From assembly GCA_002787775.1 (NCBI GenBank), contig PCUW01000034.1, positions 1 to 64,000 of the forward strand: a DNA stretch of 64,000 nt, given 5' to 3'. Source of the DNA: Bdellovibrionales bacterium CG12_big_fil_rev_8_21_14_0_65_38_15 (GTDB lineage: Bacteria > Bdellovibrionota > Bacteriovoracia > Bacteriovoracales > Bacteriovoracaceae). Below are positions 45,680-53,447 of the stretch, in pieces (positions within the stretch are counted from its first letter, which is position 1; the number at the start of each line of letters is the position of its first letter). A program made the translations under genes and the position numbers. Below the pieces are notes generated by a model that had not been told where the DNA came from, did not search any database, and worked only from the letters and a program-made list of their open reading frames with translations.

Positions 45680-46381
45680 ATGATGAAATCACTAGTCGTA
45701 GCAATAGCTCTACTTTTTAGCGCTAACCTCATGGCCCAATCTCGTGGTCAATTACTTGAAGACGTCAGACAAATCTCTTCTCTTGTAAAAGAAGAAACAT
45801 ATAATTCTCAAGCTAACTCTCAAAGCCTTCGCCAAGCTAGAGAACTTCTTGAAGAAGCTTATGAACTCGTTGGTGGAAGCCGTGGTGGTTCAGATATTCT
45901 TTGCGCTCGTGCTAATTTTGGTTATATTCCAACCAATACTGCCTCAGGTGTTAGCTACGGCGAAAATGTTTCTTCTATTGATGAATGTCAGCGTATGCTT
46001 CCACCTCGTGGAGCTAAAGCCCTTTGTGCTAAATCACGATTTGGTTTTCAACCTATGGCCATTGATCGCGCCTTATTTATCGGTGATGATTATTTTTCAA
46101 GTCTTGATGCTTGCTTGGAAGTGGCTCCAACATTTGGCCAAAATATTATGTGCGCTAAAGTTCGCTTTGGTTATTCGCCGTACAATATCGATCGTATGCT
46201 TCAAATGGGTGATTACGTTGCGACTGCTTCACAATGCCAAGAGATGCTACCAGTGCGTGGTTCACAACTTATGTGTATTAAAATTTCATTTGGATTTCAG
46301 GCGATCAATATCTCTTCAGGTAGAGCTTTTGGTCAAAGAACTTCAACCCTTGATCAGTGCCACCGTTTGATTAACCAATAA
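45680..46381 (+). CDS. Exported protein with four cysteine-framed repeats
   Basis: 233 residues; signal peptide ending at NLMAQS, then a helical spacer (about 21-65), then four tandem repeats of 41-42 residues. Each opens with a Cys in an xxCAKxRFGFxP-like motif and closes with a Cys 28 residues later (Cys75/103, 116/145, 158/186, 199/227), so each can form one disulfide. I recognise no family; the repeats suggest an extracytoplasmic binding or structural protein. TAGGAG lies before the ATG, and it has its own promoter. Two in-frame ATGs start the gene; either is possible. Confidence 0.85.
   Translation: MMKSLVVAIALLFSANLMAQSRGQLLEDVRQISSLVKEETYNSQANSQSLRQARELLEEAYELVGGSRGGSDILCARANFGYIPTNTASGVSYGENVSSIDECQRMLPPRGAKALCAKSRFGFQPMAIDRALFIGDDYFSSLDACLEVAPTFGQNIMCAKVRFGYSPYNIDRMLQMGDYVATASQCQEMLPVRGSQLMCIKISFGFQAINISSGRAFGQRTSTLDQCHRLINQ
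45902..46360 (+). repeat. Four tandem repeats within the protein at 45680
   Basis: Repeat unit about 41 codons: Cys-Ala-Lys/Arg, Phe-Gly-Phe/Tyr, Pro, Ile-Asp, Gly, Cys. Repeats 2 and 3 are the most alike; repeat 1 and 4 are the most diverged. The DNA differs more than the protein, so the duplications are not recent. Confidence 0.75.
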
Positions 46382-46396
46382 GAAGCTGAGGTTTCC

Positions 46397-46732
46397 TTGA
46401 AACGCATCAAGCTCATTTTAGTTGCTGGTTTTGGAATTTCAATACTAACAATTGGACTTGGGATTGGTGCGTGGCTTTGGACAAGTCCATTTGCTAGAGT
46501 TCTATCAGCGAATTACGCTAAAGAAATGTGTTCATGTCTTTTCGTCAGCGAACTCTCCCAAGACCACTGTGAAAACTACTCCACTCAATATGTTAAGCCT
46601 GCTGGTCGTGAGATCAATCTCAAGACCAAGGAAGTTCTAGCCTGGGGTTGGGGTAAAGAATCTAAAGCGTCTTGGATTTCACCGCGCGAGGGTTGTCGCC
46701 TCGATATTGCTTACAATACATCAAGCAACTGA
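46397..46732 (+). CDS. Small membrane-anchored cysteine protein
   Basis: 111 residues from TTG 46397 with GAGGT upstream. An N-terminal hydrophobic segment (about 5-30) acts as anchor or signal, then a motif CSCLFVSELSQDHC (three cysteines within 14 residues) and a later Cys in REGCRLDI. It follows the repeat protein by 15 bases and is probably cotranscribed. No family recognised; the conserved-looking cysteine cluster suggests an oxidised extracytoplasmic domain. It overlaps the small minus-strand gene by 22 bases at the 3' ends. Confidence 0.72.
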   Translation: MKRIKLILVAGFGISILTIGLGIGAWLWTSPFARVLSANYAKEMCSCLFVSELSQDHCENYSTQYVKPAGREINLKTKEVLAWGWGKESKASWISPREGCRLDIAYNTSSN

Positions 46733-46923
46733 GACTTATCTTTTTTTGAAATAATCTTGTCTTGAATCTGCTTCCAGGCATCCATGGCTTTTTCGCGACT
46801 GCCCTGATTGATATCGAACTCCTTACCGGTATCAGCGCCAGTTTGCGAGGTCGTCTCAAACACCGGAGGGGTAACCTCTTCGTGTCTTCGACTTGGAATG
46901 AGAGCCTTGATATTTAGCGCCAT
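46711..46923 (-). CDS. Small protein of unknown function
   Basis: 70 residues, polar, with no signal peptide or membrane segment; a PVFETTSQTG stretch precedes a charged helix (REKAMDAWKQIQDKIISKKDKSQLL). AGGTG is just before the ATG. It fills the space between the convergent cysteine protein and the phn operon. The 22-base convergent overlap and small size make it less certain, but a second frame on the same strand is no better. Confidence 0.5.
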   Translation of the reverse strand: MALNIKALIPSRRHEEVTPPVFETTSQTGADTGKEFDINQGSREKAMDAWKQIQDKIISKKDKSQLLDVL

Positions 46924-47012
46924 GCACCTATTTTACCTCAATTTCTACTCCTACATATTTACAGTGACTTATGGCGCATCACGTCTTCTTTTTATGCCAA
47001 CCAAAGCAAATC

Positions 47013-47041
47013 CTGACTAACTATTTCGGCCCAAACATGAT
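47013..47041 (+). promoter_or_regulatory. Candidate promoter of phnDCE
   Basis: CTGACT (47013-47018), 17 bases, CATGAT (47036-47041), each four of six. Start would be near 47048, ahead of GGAGG before phnD. No inverted repeat for a regulator is obvious. Confidence 0.3.
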
Positions 47042-47081
47042 ACCAACATCCCGAACTTAAAAGGATTTAGTCGGAGGACAT

Positions 47082-47984
47082 ATGCGCACAATTATCGCGG
47101 CCCTAATCTTGGTATTAGGACTTTCAGCTTGTCAAAAAGAGCAACCGCTTGGAAGCCAAGACAACCCTGTTAAACTTTATTTCACTCCATCGGTGGATTC
47201 AGAAACTATCACATCAACTTCTAAAGAATTTATTAAATTCCTTGAAGCTGAAACCGGCCTATATTTTGAATCTGGCATCCCTTCTAACTATGTTGCTGTA
47301 GTCGAAGCATTTGGTTCTAAAAGAGCTGATATTGCTGTGATGAACTCTTTTGGTTACCTGCTTGCTAACCAAAAATATAATGCTCACGCACGCCTTAGAG
47401 CTCTTCGTTACGGTGAAGATTCTTATAAAGGTCAAATTATTGCTCACGTTGATAGTGGTATTAATGAACTTAAAGACCTTGCTGGTAAGAAGTTTGCTTT
47501 TACTGATTCAAGTTCAACTTCTGGTTATATGTTCCCACTTAAAATCATCAAGGATGCGGGCGTTGAGCTTGGAAATACAACTTTTGCCATCAAGCATGAC
47601 AGCGTTGTGACAATGATTTATCAAAAACAAGTTGATGCTGGCGCGACGTACTACTCACCTCCAGCAGAAGATGGAACCATTAGAGATGCACGCTCACGTG
47701 TTAAAACTCAATTTCCAGATGTTGAAGAAAAAATCAAAATCATTTCAATTACTGAACCAATTCCAAATGATCCATTCGTCTTTCGTGACGGTCTTCCTGA
47801 AGAAATTGCGACAAAGTTCATCGATGCTCTAAAAAAATATATTGCCACTCCAGATGGTCAACAATCATTTAAAAATATCTACAGCGTTGAAGGCGTTGTT
47901 GATACAACTGATGAAGCTTATGACGGTCTTCGCCAAATGATTAAAGCCATTGATGTAAATGTTGAAGAACAGCTTAAGAAATAA
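47082..47984 (+). CDS. phnD: Phosphonate/phosphite ABC transporter, substrate-binding lipoprotein
   Basis: 300 residues with a lipoprotein signal (LSAC), so anchored in the envelope and facing the periplasm. PhnD hallmarks: LYFTPSVDSETITSTSKEF near the start, DIAVMNSFGYL, KDLAGKKFAFTDSSSTSGY at the ligand site, and DAGATYYSP. It captures substrate for the PhnE channel. phnD, phnC and phnE follow in order, but no C-P lyase or phosphonatase is in the window, so phosphonate, phosphite or another phosphorus oxyanion are all possible substrates. GGAGG lies before the ATG. Confidence 0.92.
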   Translation: MRTIIAALILVLGLSACQKEQPLGSQDNPVKLYFTPSVDSETITSTSKEFIKFLEAETGLYFESGIPSNYVAVVEAFGSKRADIAVMNSFGYLLANQKYNAHARLRALRYGEDSYKGQIIAHVDSGINELKDLAGKKFAFTDSSSTSGYMFPLKIIKDAGVELGNTTFAIKHDSVVTMIYQKQVDAGATYYSPPAEDGTIRDARSRVKTQFPDVEEKIKIISITEPIPNDPFVFRDGLPEEIATKFIDALKKYIATPDGQQSFKNIYSVEGVVDTTDEAYDGLRQMIKAIDVNVEEQLKK

Positions 47985-48008
47985 ATAAACCTAAATAATG
48001 AGGAAGCC

Positions 48009-48767
48009 ATGATCCAAATTGAAAATCTGGTCAAGACTTATCCCAACGGAACTCAAGCTCTTAAAGGTGTAAGTTTCGATGTAAAAAAAGGCGAATTTTT
48101 AGTCGTCATTGGTTTATCAGGTTCTGGTAAATCAACTCTCCTTCGCTGTATGAATCGTTTGCACGATCCAAGCTCAGGTAAGATCAACTTCGAAGGTGAA
48201 GAGATGACGGCGCTTAAAGGCAAAGCTCTTCGCATGGCCAGATCAAGAATTGGAATGATCTTCCAGCATTTCAATCTCGTTCCAAGAAAAACTGTCATGA
48301 CCAACGTTCTAACAGGAACATTGGCCAGAACAGGTGTGCTTGCTTCTATCTTTGGCTGGTATTCAGAAGAAGATAAAAAGAAAGCAGCTGATTATATTAA
48401 AATCGTAGGACTTTCTGGCAAAGAAAATGTCCGCGCCGACAATCTTTCAGGTGGTCAGCAACAACGTGTAGCGATTGCTCGAGCACTTATGCAAAATCCA
48501 AAAGTGTTACTTGCGGATGAACCGGTAGCTTCTCTTGATCCGGCAACTTCTCACTCAGTTATGCAGTATCTTAAAAAAGTTAATGAAGAGCTAGGAGTCA
48601 CGGTTATTTGTAACCTTCACTTTCTCTCTCTTGTTCGTCAGTACGCAAGTCGTGTTATCGCTCTTAAAGGCGGCAAGATGATTTATGAAGGTCAACCCCT
48701 GGACATTGACGAGCAGTGGTTTCAAACCATCTACGGTGAAGACGCTGTAGAAGTAACGATTAACTAG
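48009..48767 (+). CDS. phnC: Phosphonate ABC transporter ATP-binding protein
   Basis: 252 residues, the ATPase that drives import through PhnE. Walker A GLSGSGKS near residue 36, Q-loop IFQHFNLVPR, signature LSGGQQQRVAIARAL, Walker B VLLADEPVASLD, and H-loop in CNLHFLSL. All catalytic residues are present. Spacing to phnD is 24 bases and to phnE about 14, so one transcript covers all three. Confidence 0.95.
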   Translation: MIQIENLVKTYPNGTQALKGVSFDVKKGEFLVVIGLSGSGKSTLLRCMNRLHDPSSGKINFEGEEMTALKGKALRMARSRIGMIFQHFNLVPRKTVMTNVLTGTLARTGVLASIFGWYSEEDKKKAADYIKIVGLSGKENVRADNLSGGQQQRVAIARALMQNPKVLLADEPVASLDPATSHSVMQYLKKVNEELGVTVICNLHFLSLVRQYASRVIALKGGKMIYEGQPLDIDEQWFQTIYGEDAVEVTIN

Positions 48768-48781
48768 GATAGGTGATTAAA

Positions 48782-49849
48782 ATGAGTACTGAAAATACAC
48801 TACCTGCCAAGCACACACCGTCACTCGGTAATATGAAGAAAGTTATCTCTGCCCTTGCGATTGATACCTTTCTTTGGAGTTATACCGCTTTAGTTATTTA
48901 TAAAATCATTTGGGAAAAGCTCATTAAAAATGTTCGCTATCCTGAATTTACATGGAATCAACCGCTAACCGCTTTGGCCGTTGGTTTTGGTATCTCTGTC
49001 GTTTTATTTTTTACAACAGCTTCACTTGGTCGTGCTTTTCAAGGTCTCTATGACTTTGATGAAAATGAAACAAAGCTTGGAAAGCCATTTGCGATCTGGG
49101 GCTATTTCGTTATCTTTTTAACGTTTATTGCTGGTCTGCATATGTCTCAAGTTTCGATGCGTGAGTTTTTATCCGACTCAGGTCTTGAAGGTGCTAGACG
49201 AATTTTTACAGCTCTCTTTAATCCGAACTGGAATATTATTGAAGACGCTCTTTTTGCTGCTGTAGAAACCATTTACATGGCCTTCATTGCGACAGCTTTT
49301 GCTATTCCTGTCGCCTTCATCATGGGCTTTTTTGCAGCAAGAAACTTAATGAGTTCAAATCGATTAATGTTTTCGATCTATACGCTCACTCGTTTCGTTC
49401 TCAATATGAGTCGCTCTATTGAGCCTCTTGTTTGGGCGATTATCTTTTCTGTTTGGGTTGGTATTGGCCCATTCTCAGGCATGCTTGCTCTTATGCTTCA
49501 CTCTGTAGCCTCACTTTCAAAACTCTACTCAGAGCAGATTGAAAGTATTGGAGACGGCCCAATTGAAGCTATGACCGCCACTGGTGCTCACCCTATCCAG
49601 GTCATCTGGTATGGTGTTGTTCCACAGATCGTTCTTCCATACTTGAGTTATACGATCTATCGCTGGGATATTAACGTTCGCATGGCGACAGTTATCGGTC
49701 TTGTTGGCGGCGGTGGCATTGGTACAATGCTTATGCAATATCAGGGACTTGCCAAGTGGAATGAAGTTGGACTCCTTGTTATCGTGATTGCCGCGATTGT
49801 CTGGTTTATGGACTGGGCCTCTTCAAAGATAAGAGAAGCGATCAAATAA
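48782..49849 (+). CDS. phnE: Phosphonate ABC transporter permease
   Basis: 355 residues with about six to eight membrane segments. The inner-membrane import-permease EAA loop, where PhnC docks, reads PIEAMTATGAHPIQVIWYGV near residue 260, followed by LPQ-like VVPQIVLPYLSY and GLVGGGGIGTML. One permease gene suggests a homodimer. I use ATG 48782 with GGTGA upstream; a GTG at 48773 is in frame. The operon ends in a strong terminator 30 bases later. Confidence 0.93.
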   Translation: MSTENTLPAKHTPSLGNMKKVISALAIDTFLWSYTALVIYKIIWEKLIKNVRYPEFTWNQPLTALAVGFGISVVLFFTTASLGRAFQGLYDFDENETKLGKPFAIWGYFVIFLTFIAGLHMSQVSMREFLSDSGLEGARRIFTALFNPNWNIIEDALFAAVETIYMAFIATAFAIPVAFIMGFFAARNLMSSNRLMFSIYTLTRFVLNMSRSIEPLVWAIIFSVWVGIGPFSGMLALMLHSVASLSKLYSEQIESIGDGPIEAMTATGAHPIQVIWYGVVPQIVLPYLSYTIYRWDINVRMATVIGLVGGGGIGTMLMQYQGLAKWNEVGLLVIVIAAIVWFMDWASSKIREAIK

Positions 49850-49879
49850 GCTTTTTTTCGAAATTAAATAAAATAAATT

Positions 49880-49911
49880 GCCTCACATCTTTATGTGGGG
49901 CTTTTTTTTTT
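49880..49911 (+). terminator. Intrinsic terminator of phnDCE
   Basis: GCCTCACAT, loop CTTT, ATGTGGGGC (nine pairs, one G-T) followed by ten T (49902-49911). Confidence 0.95.
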
Positions 49912-49935
49912 CCAAAATTGACCGATAAGAAAGCT

Positions 49936-50331
49936 GTGAAAGGCTTAATTTTATTACTTCTATTCAGCTCTTTTGCCTTTGCAAAAGAATGTCCTAGCAT
50001 CGATGAGGACTTTATCTCCTATTATGGAGCGCTAAAAGATGGACCAATCCTAGGTTTAAAAGCGAGTATCAGTGGAGCAAAAAAGGATCGCATACTTTGT
50101 TCGAGCGAATCATGTGGAAGTGGTGGCTGTGAATGTGCTCTTTATGTTGAAGTCGATAACTGCTTAACACGAGTCCTTGAATTTCGTGGAAGCCACAAAG
50201 TCTTGGGCGAAAAAGCAGATGGTATGCCACTCATTGAAGTTATCAAAAAGGGCGATGCTATCGCTCCAACATCGATGAAAACTTTTATTTGGAATAAGGA
50301 CCGAAGAAAGTATGTTGAAAAATCGAAGTAG
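49936..50331 (+). CDS. Exported cysteine-containing protein
   Basis: 131 residues from GTG 49936, beginning with a signal peptide (MKGLILLLLFSSFAFAKE). A TTG at 49918, right after the terminator, is also in frame and cannot be excluded; neither start has a strong ribosome site. The mature part has a tight cysteine cluster (CSSESCGSGGCECALYVEVDNC), suggesting a small disulfide-rich domain. No family recognised. The 3' end overlaps the following exported protein gene by 20 bases, implying coupling. Confidence 0.7.
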   Translation: MKGLILLLLFSSFAFAKECPSIDEDFISYYGALKDGPILGLKASISGAKKDRILCSSESCGSGGCECALYVEVDNCLTRVLEFRGSHKVLGEKADGMPLIEVIKKGDAIAPTSMKTFIWNKDRRKYVEKSK

Positions 50332-51955
50332 ACTCATCTTCATTTTTACTTTTATTTTTTGTCTTGAGCTTCAAGCCTATCCACTTTTTTATAAATGTGG
50401 TGCGGGCGATCGACTAGAAGATACTTTTGCTGGGCCAGAAATTCTAAATCAAGTTCAGGCCATGCTTTCAACTGCTGTAAACGAAGAAGACTTCAAGCAA
50501 CAAGCCAATGCTCTTTGTCGTGGAGCGAATGAATGTTTGGAAGAAGTTGAAAGAATTAAAGCTCTGATCGGTCAGTCGAAAGATATCACAACTGAACTTC
50601 TCAATGTTACCAGTAGATATAACGGTGAGATTCGTCGTTCTCAAGAAGTAGATCAAAATTATTATGATTCTATCAAGTCAGTTGTAGATCAAGCTTTCAC
50701 TCTTCACGCCTGCCAAGAAATAAAACGTACATGGGATGTGGACTCATGGGTTGGAGAAGATAAAAATAATTTTGCTGTTTTCTATCCAAAGTATAATAAC
50801 TATATGTATGCAACAGGTTGTAGAGGTCGCTCATCAAGTGCCATCTGTGAACCAAATAAAATATCTAATTACAAAAATAAAATAAAAAGTGCACTGTTAA
50901 TGGGAATGGATCCTTACCTGGCAATATCTTTGGTATGGATGGAAGGTGGAACCAAGGAAGGATTAGACTATCTCTACCTTGATCCCATCGCTAAATTTGG
51001 TGCTATGGGATGTACCGGTACTTCTATTCGTTCAAGCCAAGCATCGGATAACAGTCTTAATTCTTACGGAACCTTTTATGAAATTGAACCTAAAGTCATA
51101 ACAAGACCGGCTTTAACTAAAAAACTTATCGATTTTCAAAAGGCTAAAGGAAAACCTACAAGCGCAGGTGGAACATCATACTTTTGTAGAAAAATTTATG
51201 ATGATCTTGGTATCGTTTACGATGAACCTCAGGATGAATCATGTTGTCTTAAACTTCCCTTCACTCAAGATAGCGCCGACATGGAGCTTATCGAAGAGGC
51301 ATTAATCTTTGAGCAGGCCAGAAAAAATTATCAACGTCGCTTTAGTGACCGCGAAGATCCAGCCTTTAGAATTCAACGTTTTAATGGTTATAGTAGACTG
51401 ATGGGAGCAGCTGAGGAAGTCGATGCCTTTAGATCTGGCGTTGATCACTATGAGCATCCAGCTTACGGTTACCAAGCGATGGACTATATGGTGAACTCTA
51501 TTTTAACTAATCCTGTTATTAGAAATTTAGTTGAAGAAGCTGAGGCTGAAGTTGAAGTCTCTCTTGGAAAAAAATCAGACTGGCGATCCATTATGTGTGT
51601 TGAGCATCCAGGTGGTGGAATATTCCAAACAGATAGTAATTATTATTTCAATCTTCACCGTGATACACCAAGGCTCGCCTTAGCCTATACAAAGTGGGAG
51701 AAGGGTGAAGAACTTTCAAACGCAGAATCAAAAATTGTTGAACAAGATATTAAGGCTCTTATCAGTAAAAATATTATGAAAGAAGATGAATACAACGTTG
51801 AGTATAGTAAGATGATTAATAATTATTTTACCAATCATTATCAAAACAGAAGCACAGTTGGCAGTGCTTCGGTTCAACAAAGTACTTATACTTGGGAAAA
51901 TCTAAGCAATAATGATCTAAGCTCTATTGGATCTAGAATCCTTAATCGAGATTAG
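50312..51955 (+). CDS. Large exported protein, possibly lysozyme/transglycosylase-like
   Basis: 547 residues with a signal peptide (ending ELQAYP). Much is unrecognised, but KIKSALLMGMDPYLAISLVWMEGGT (about residues 190-214) resembles the helix and catalytic Glu of lytic transglycosylases, and a later HPAYGYQAMDYMVNS segment resembles the second half of such folds. The cysteine-rich middle (YFCRK, ESCCLKL) is unusual for that family. If the fold is right it would cut peptidoglycan, which suits predatory life, but the call is weak. It overlaps the smaller exported gene and converges with the App1-like phosphatase by four bases. Confidence 0.6.
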   Translation: MLKNRSRLIFIFTFIFCLELQAYPLFYKCGAGDRLEDTFAGPEILNQVQAMLSTAVNEEDFKQQANALCRGANECLEEVERIKALIGQSKDITTELLNVTSRYNGEIRRSQEVDQNYYDSIKSVVDQAFTLHACQEIKRTWDVDSWVGEDKNNFAVFYPKYNNYMYATGCRGRSSSAICEPNKISNYKNKIKSALLMGMDPYLAISLVWMEGGTKEGLDYLYLDPIAKFGAMGCTGTSIRSSQASDNSLNSYGTFYEIEPKVITRPALTKKLIDFQKAKGKPTSAGGTSYFCRKIYDDLGIVYDEPQDESCCLKLPFTQDSADMELIEEALIFEQARKNYQRRFSDREDPAFRIQRFNGYSRLMGAAEEVDAFRSGVDHYEHPAYGYQAMDYMVNSILTNPVIRNLVEEAEAEVEVSLGKKSDWRSIMCVEHPGGGIFQTDSNYYFNLHRDTPRLALAYTKWEKGEELSNAESKIVEQDIKALISKNIMKEDEYNVEYSKMINNYFTNHYQNRSTVGSASVQQSTYTWENLSNNDLSSIGSRILNRD

Positions 51956-52755
51956 TATCGGCCGTAGTAATCAGCAATAAGGGCTTTGCCTTTTACTTTT
52001 GCTTCTTTACGACATGAGAACTGATAAAACTTACAACCAAGAGTTTTTCTAACTCTTTTGATCATCGTTTTAGTTGTGTACTTAGGAACGAGAGTCTCGT
52101 CTCTGTATTCAGCATCAATATTTGATTTTAAAACTTCAGACATAAAGTTAAGTCCTGCAAACTTCTCCAGCTCTTTTTCAGAGAAGAAATATAAAACTCC
52201 TTCTCTGCCAGTTGCTGGAAACCCTTCGAATTCAGTTGCCGTCGTTGCAACATCACGGACATAAATCTCGGCATTCAATTTATAGTCACGAGCAGCATCT
52301 GCATAAACATCTTGATCGTGAGTTGAATTATCGCCAAAGAAAATAACTTTTAAACCAGGCTCATCAAGGTAAGGGCGAAGGATGCTTACGATTTGGTTAT
52401 ATTTAAAAGTATAAGTATCTTGGCTACCGATTGATCTTAAAAAAGTATTTCCAACTGGAAATCCATGTTTTTCAACCCATTTTTGTTGAGCAAATAAAAT
52501 ATCTGGAGCAGCTGAAACATAATTAAACTCAACCTGCTCGCCTTGGCCGTCATAATGTTTTTTTAGTTCTTTAAAAAGGTCACGCATTTGAAGATAAGGC
52601 TTCTTACGAAGAAAGTGATAACTAGAAGCGAGAAAACTTCCCTTTGAATTGGCTTGCTTGATCGTGTCATCAAAGTCAGAGATAACGACAACTCTAGCCT
52701 TCGCTATGTTTAGAGAAAACAGTGAAATCAAGCTTATCAAAAACAAATTACGCAT
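51952..52755 (-). CDS. Exported App1-like (DUF2183) phosphatase
   Basis: 267 residues with a signal peptide (ending IAKAR) and AGAGGT before the ATG. The HAD phosphatase core follows directly: ISDFDDTIK with Asp27/Asp29, NYVSAAPDILF, and FFGDNSTHDQDVYAD with the metal-binding aspartates, as in the App1 lipid-phosphate phosphatases. Export to the periplasm differs from the cytoplasmic relative at 34328. Natural substrate unknown; phosphatidate-type lipids are possible. Ends with basic, Cys-containing residues. Confidence 0.8.
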   Translation of the reverse strand: MRNLFLISLISLFSLNIAKARVVVISDFDDTIKQANSKGSFLASSYHFLRKKPYLQMRDLFKELKKHYDGQGEQVEFNYVSAAPDILFAQQKWVEKHGFPVGNTFLRSIGSQDTYTFKYNQIVSILRPYLDEPGLKVIFFGDNSTHDQDVYADAARDYKLNAEIYVRDVATTATEFEGFPATGREGVLYFFSEKELEKFAGLNFMSEVLKSNIDAEYRDETLVPKYTTKTMIKRVRKTLGCKFYQFSCRKEAKVKGKALIADYYGRY

Positions 52756-52787
52756 AGCAAAAACCTCTTTTTAAGATACTCAATATC

Positions 52788-52813
52788 ATGACGTTTTATA
52801 CCCTAGACGTCAT
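52788..52813. promoter_or_regulatory. Inverted repeat in divergent promoter region
   Basis: ATGACGT (52788-52794) and ACGTCAT (52807-52813), seven bases each with a 12-base gap, between the exported phosphatase and the membrane protein at 52878. A dimeric regulator site is plausible. Confidence 0.35.
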
Positions 52814-52831
52814 CTCAAAATATTAAATTTG

Positions 52832-52872
52832 TAGCATTTTCACTATGCTAACCTATTGATTTTAGCTATAAA
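52832..52872 (+). promoter_or_regulatory. Inverted repeat plus -10 box for a leaderless mRNA
   Basis: TAGCAT (52832-52837) and ATGCTA (52845-52850) form an inverted repeat covering the -35 position; TATAAA (52867-52872) ends five bases before the ATG at 52878, which lacks a Shine-Dalgarno. Confidence 0.4.
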
Positions 52873-52877
52873 AAACC

Positions 52878-53447
52878 ATGGGACTACTCTATCAAATGCC
52901 TGTCAGCGAGCAAGAAGCTGATCGTGTTGAAATAAATGATCAAACACTACTAGTGAAAAGCTATGGTCTTCCTCTTATTTTCTGGGGTTATCTACTAGCT
53001 ATTTTATCAGTCGTTGCGATTATGGTTGTGGCGATAAAAGATCCAATCAGTAAAGTTATCGCTGGTGAAGATGCTATCAATCGTCTTTTAGGCTACGGCG
53101 TTTCAGCAACATTGATCATTATTCCTTTATTCTTACTCGCCTTCTTCTTCTATGAAAAAGTCATTTCTAAATCGGATATTCACTTAAAAGTAACTCATAA
53201 AGTTTTCTGGATCCCGTTTAAAAGCACTCGTATTAATTTGCGATCAAAAGACTCGTTTACGCTTGAGCATTTTTTAGATTCACCCAATATGGCAAGAATT
53301 CAAAAAATTGATGAGATGAGAGCTTTTGAAAATCGTGGTTATTTCGAATTGTTCGCTATTACGAGCGATGATCAATTAATACAAATTGATAGAAGCTCTC
53401 AGAAAAAAGAGCTCGTTAAACTTAAAGACTTTTTAGCGAAATACTAA
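52878..53447 (+). CDS. Two-helix membrane protein of unknown function
   Basis: 189 residues; two membrane segments (about 30-55 and 75-98) and a soluble C-terminal domain with alternating basic and hydrophobic strands (HLKVTHKVFWIPFKSTRINL), probably cytoplasmic. This layout resembles small PH-like membrane proteins, but I cannot assign a family. The start is ATG with no ribosome site and a TATAAA five bases upstream, so the mRNA may be leaderless. Its stop shares four bases with the convergent ferredoxin gene. Confidence 0.7.
   Translation: MGLLYQMPVSEQEADRVEINDQTLLVKSYGLPLIFWGYLLAILSVVAIMVVAIKDPISKVIAGEDAINRLLGYGVSATLIIIPLFLLAFFFYEKVISKSDIHLKVTHKVFWIPFKSTRINLRSKDSFTLEHFLDSPNMARIQKIDEMRAFENRGYFELFAITSDDQLIQIDRSSQKKELVKLKDFLAKY

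Noticed and set aside
45849-46370. Plus-strand frame of 173 codons overlapping the cysteine-repeat gene
   Set aside because: It is the +1 frame of a repetitive gene; the repeats keep stop codons out of both frames. The 45680 frame has the signal peptide, ribosome site and consistent cysteine pattern.
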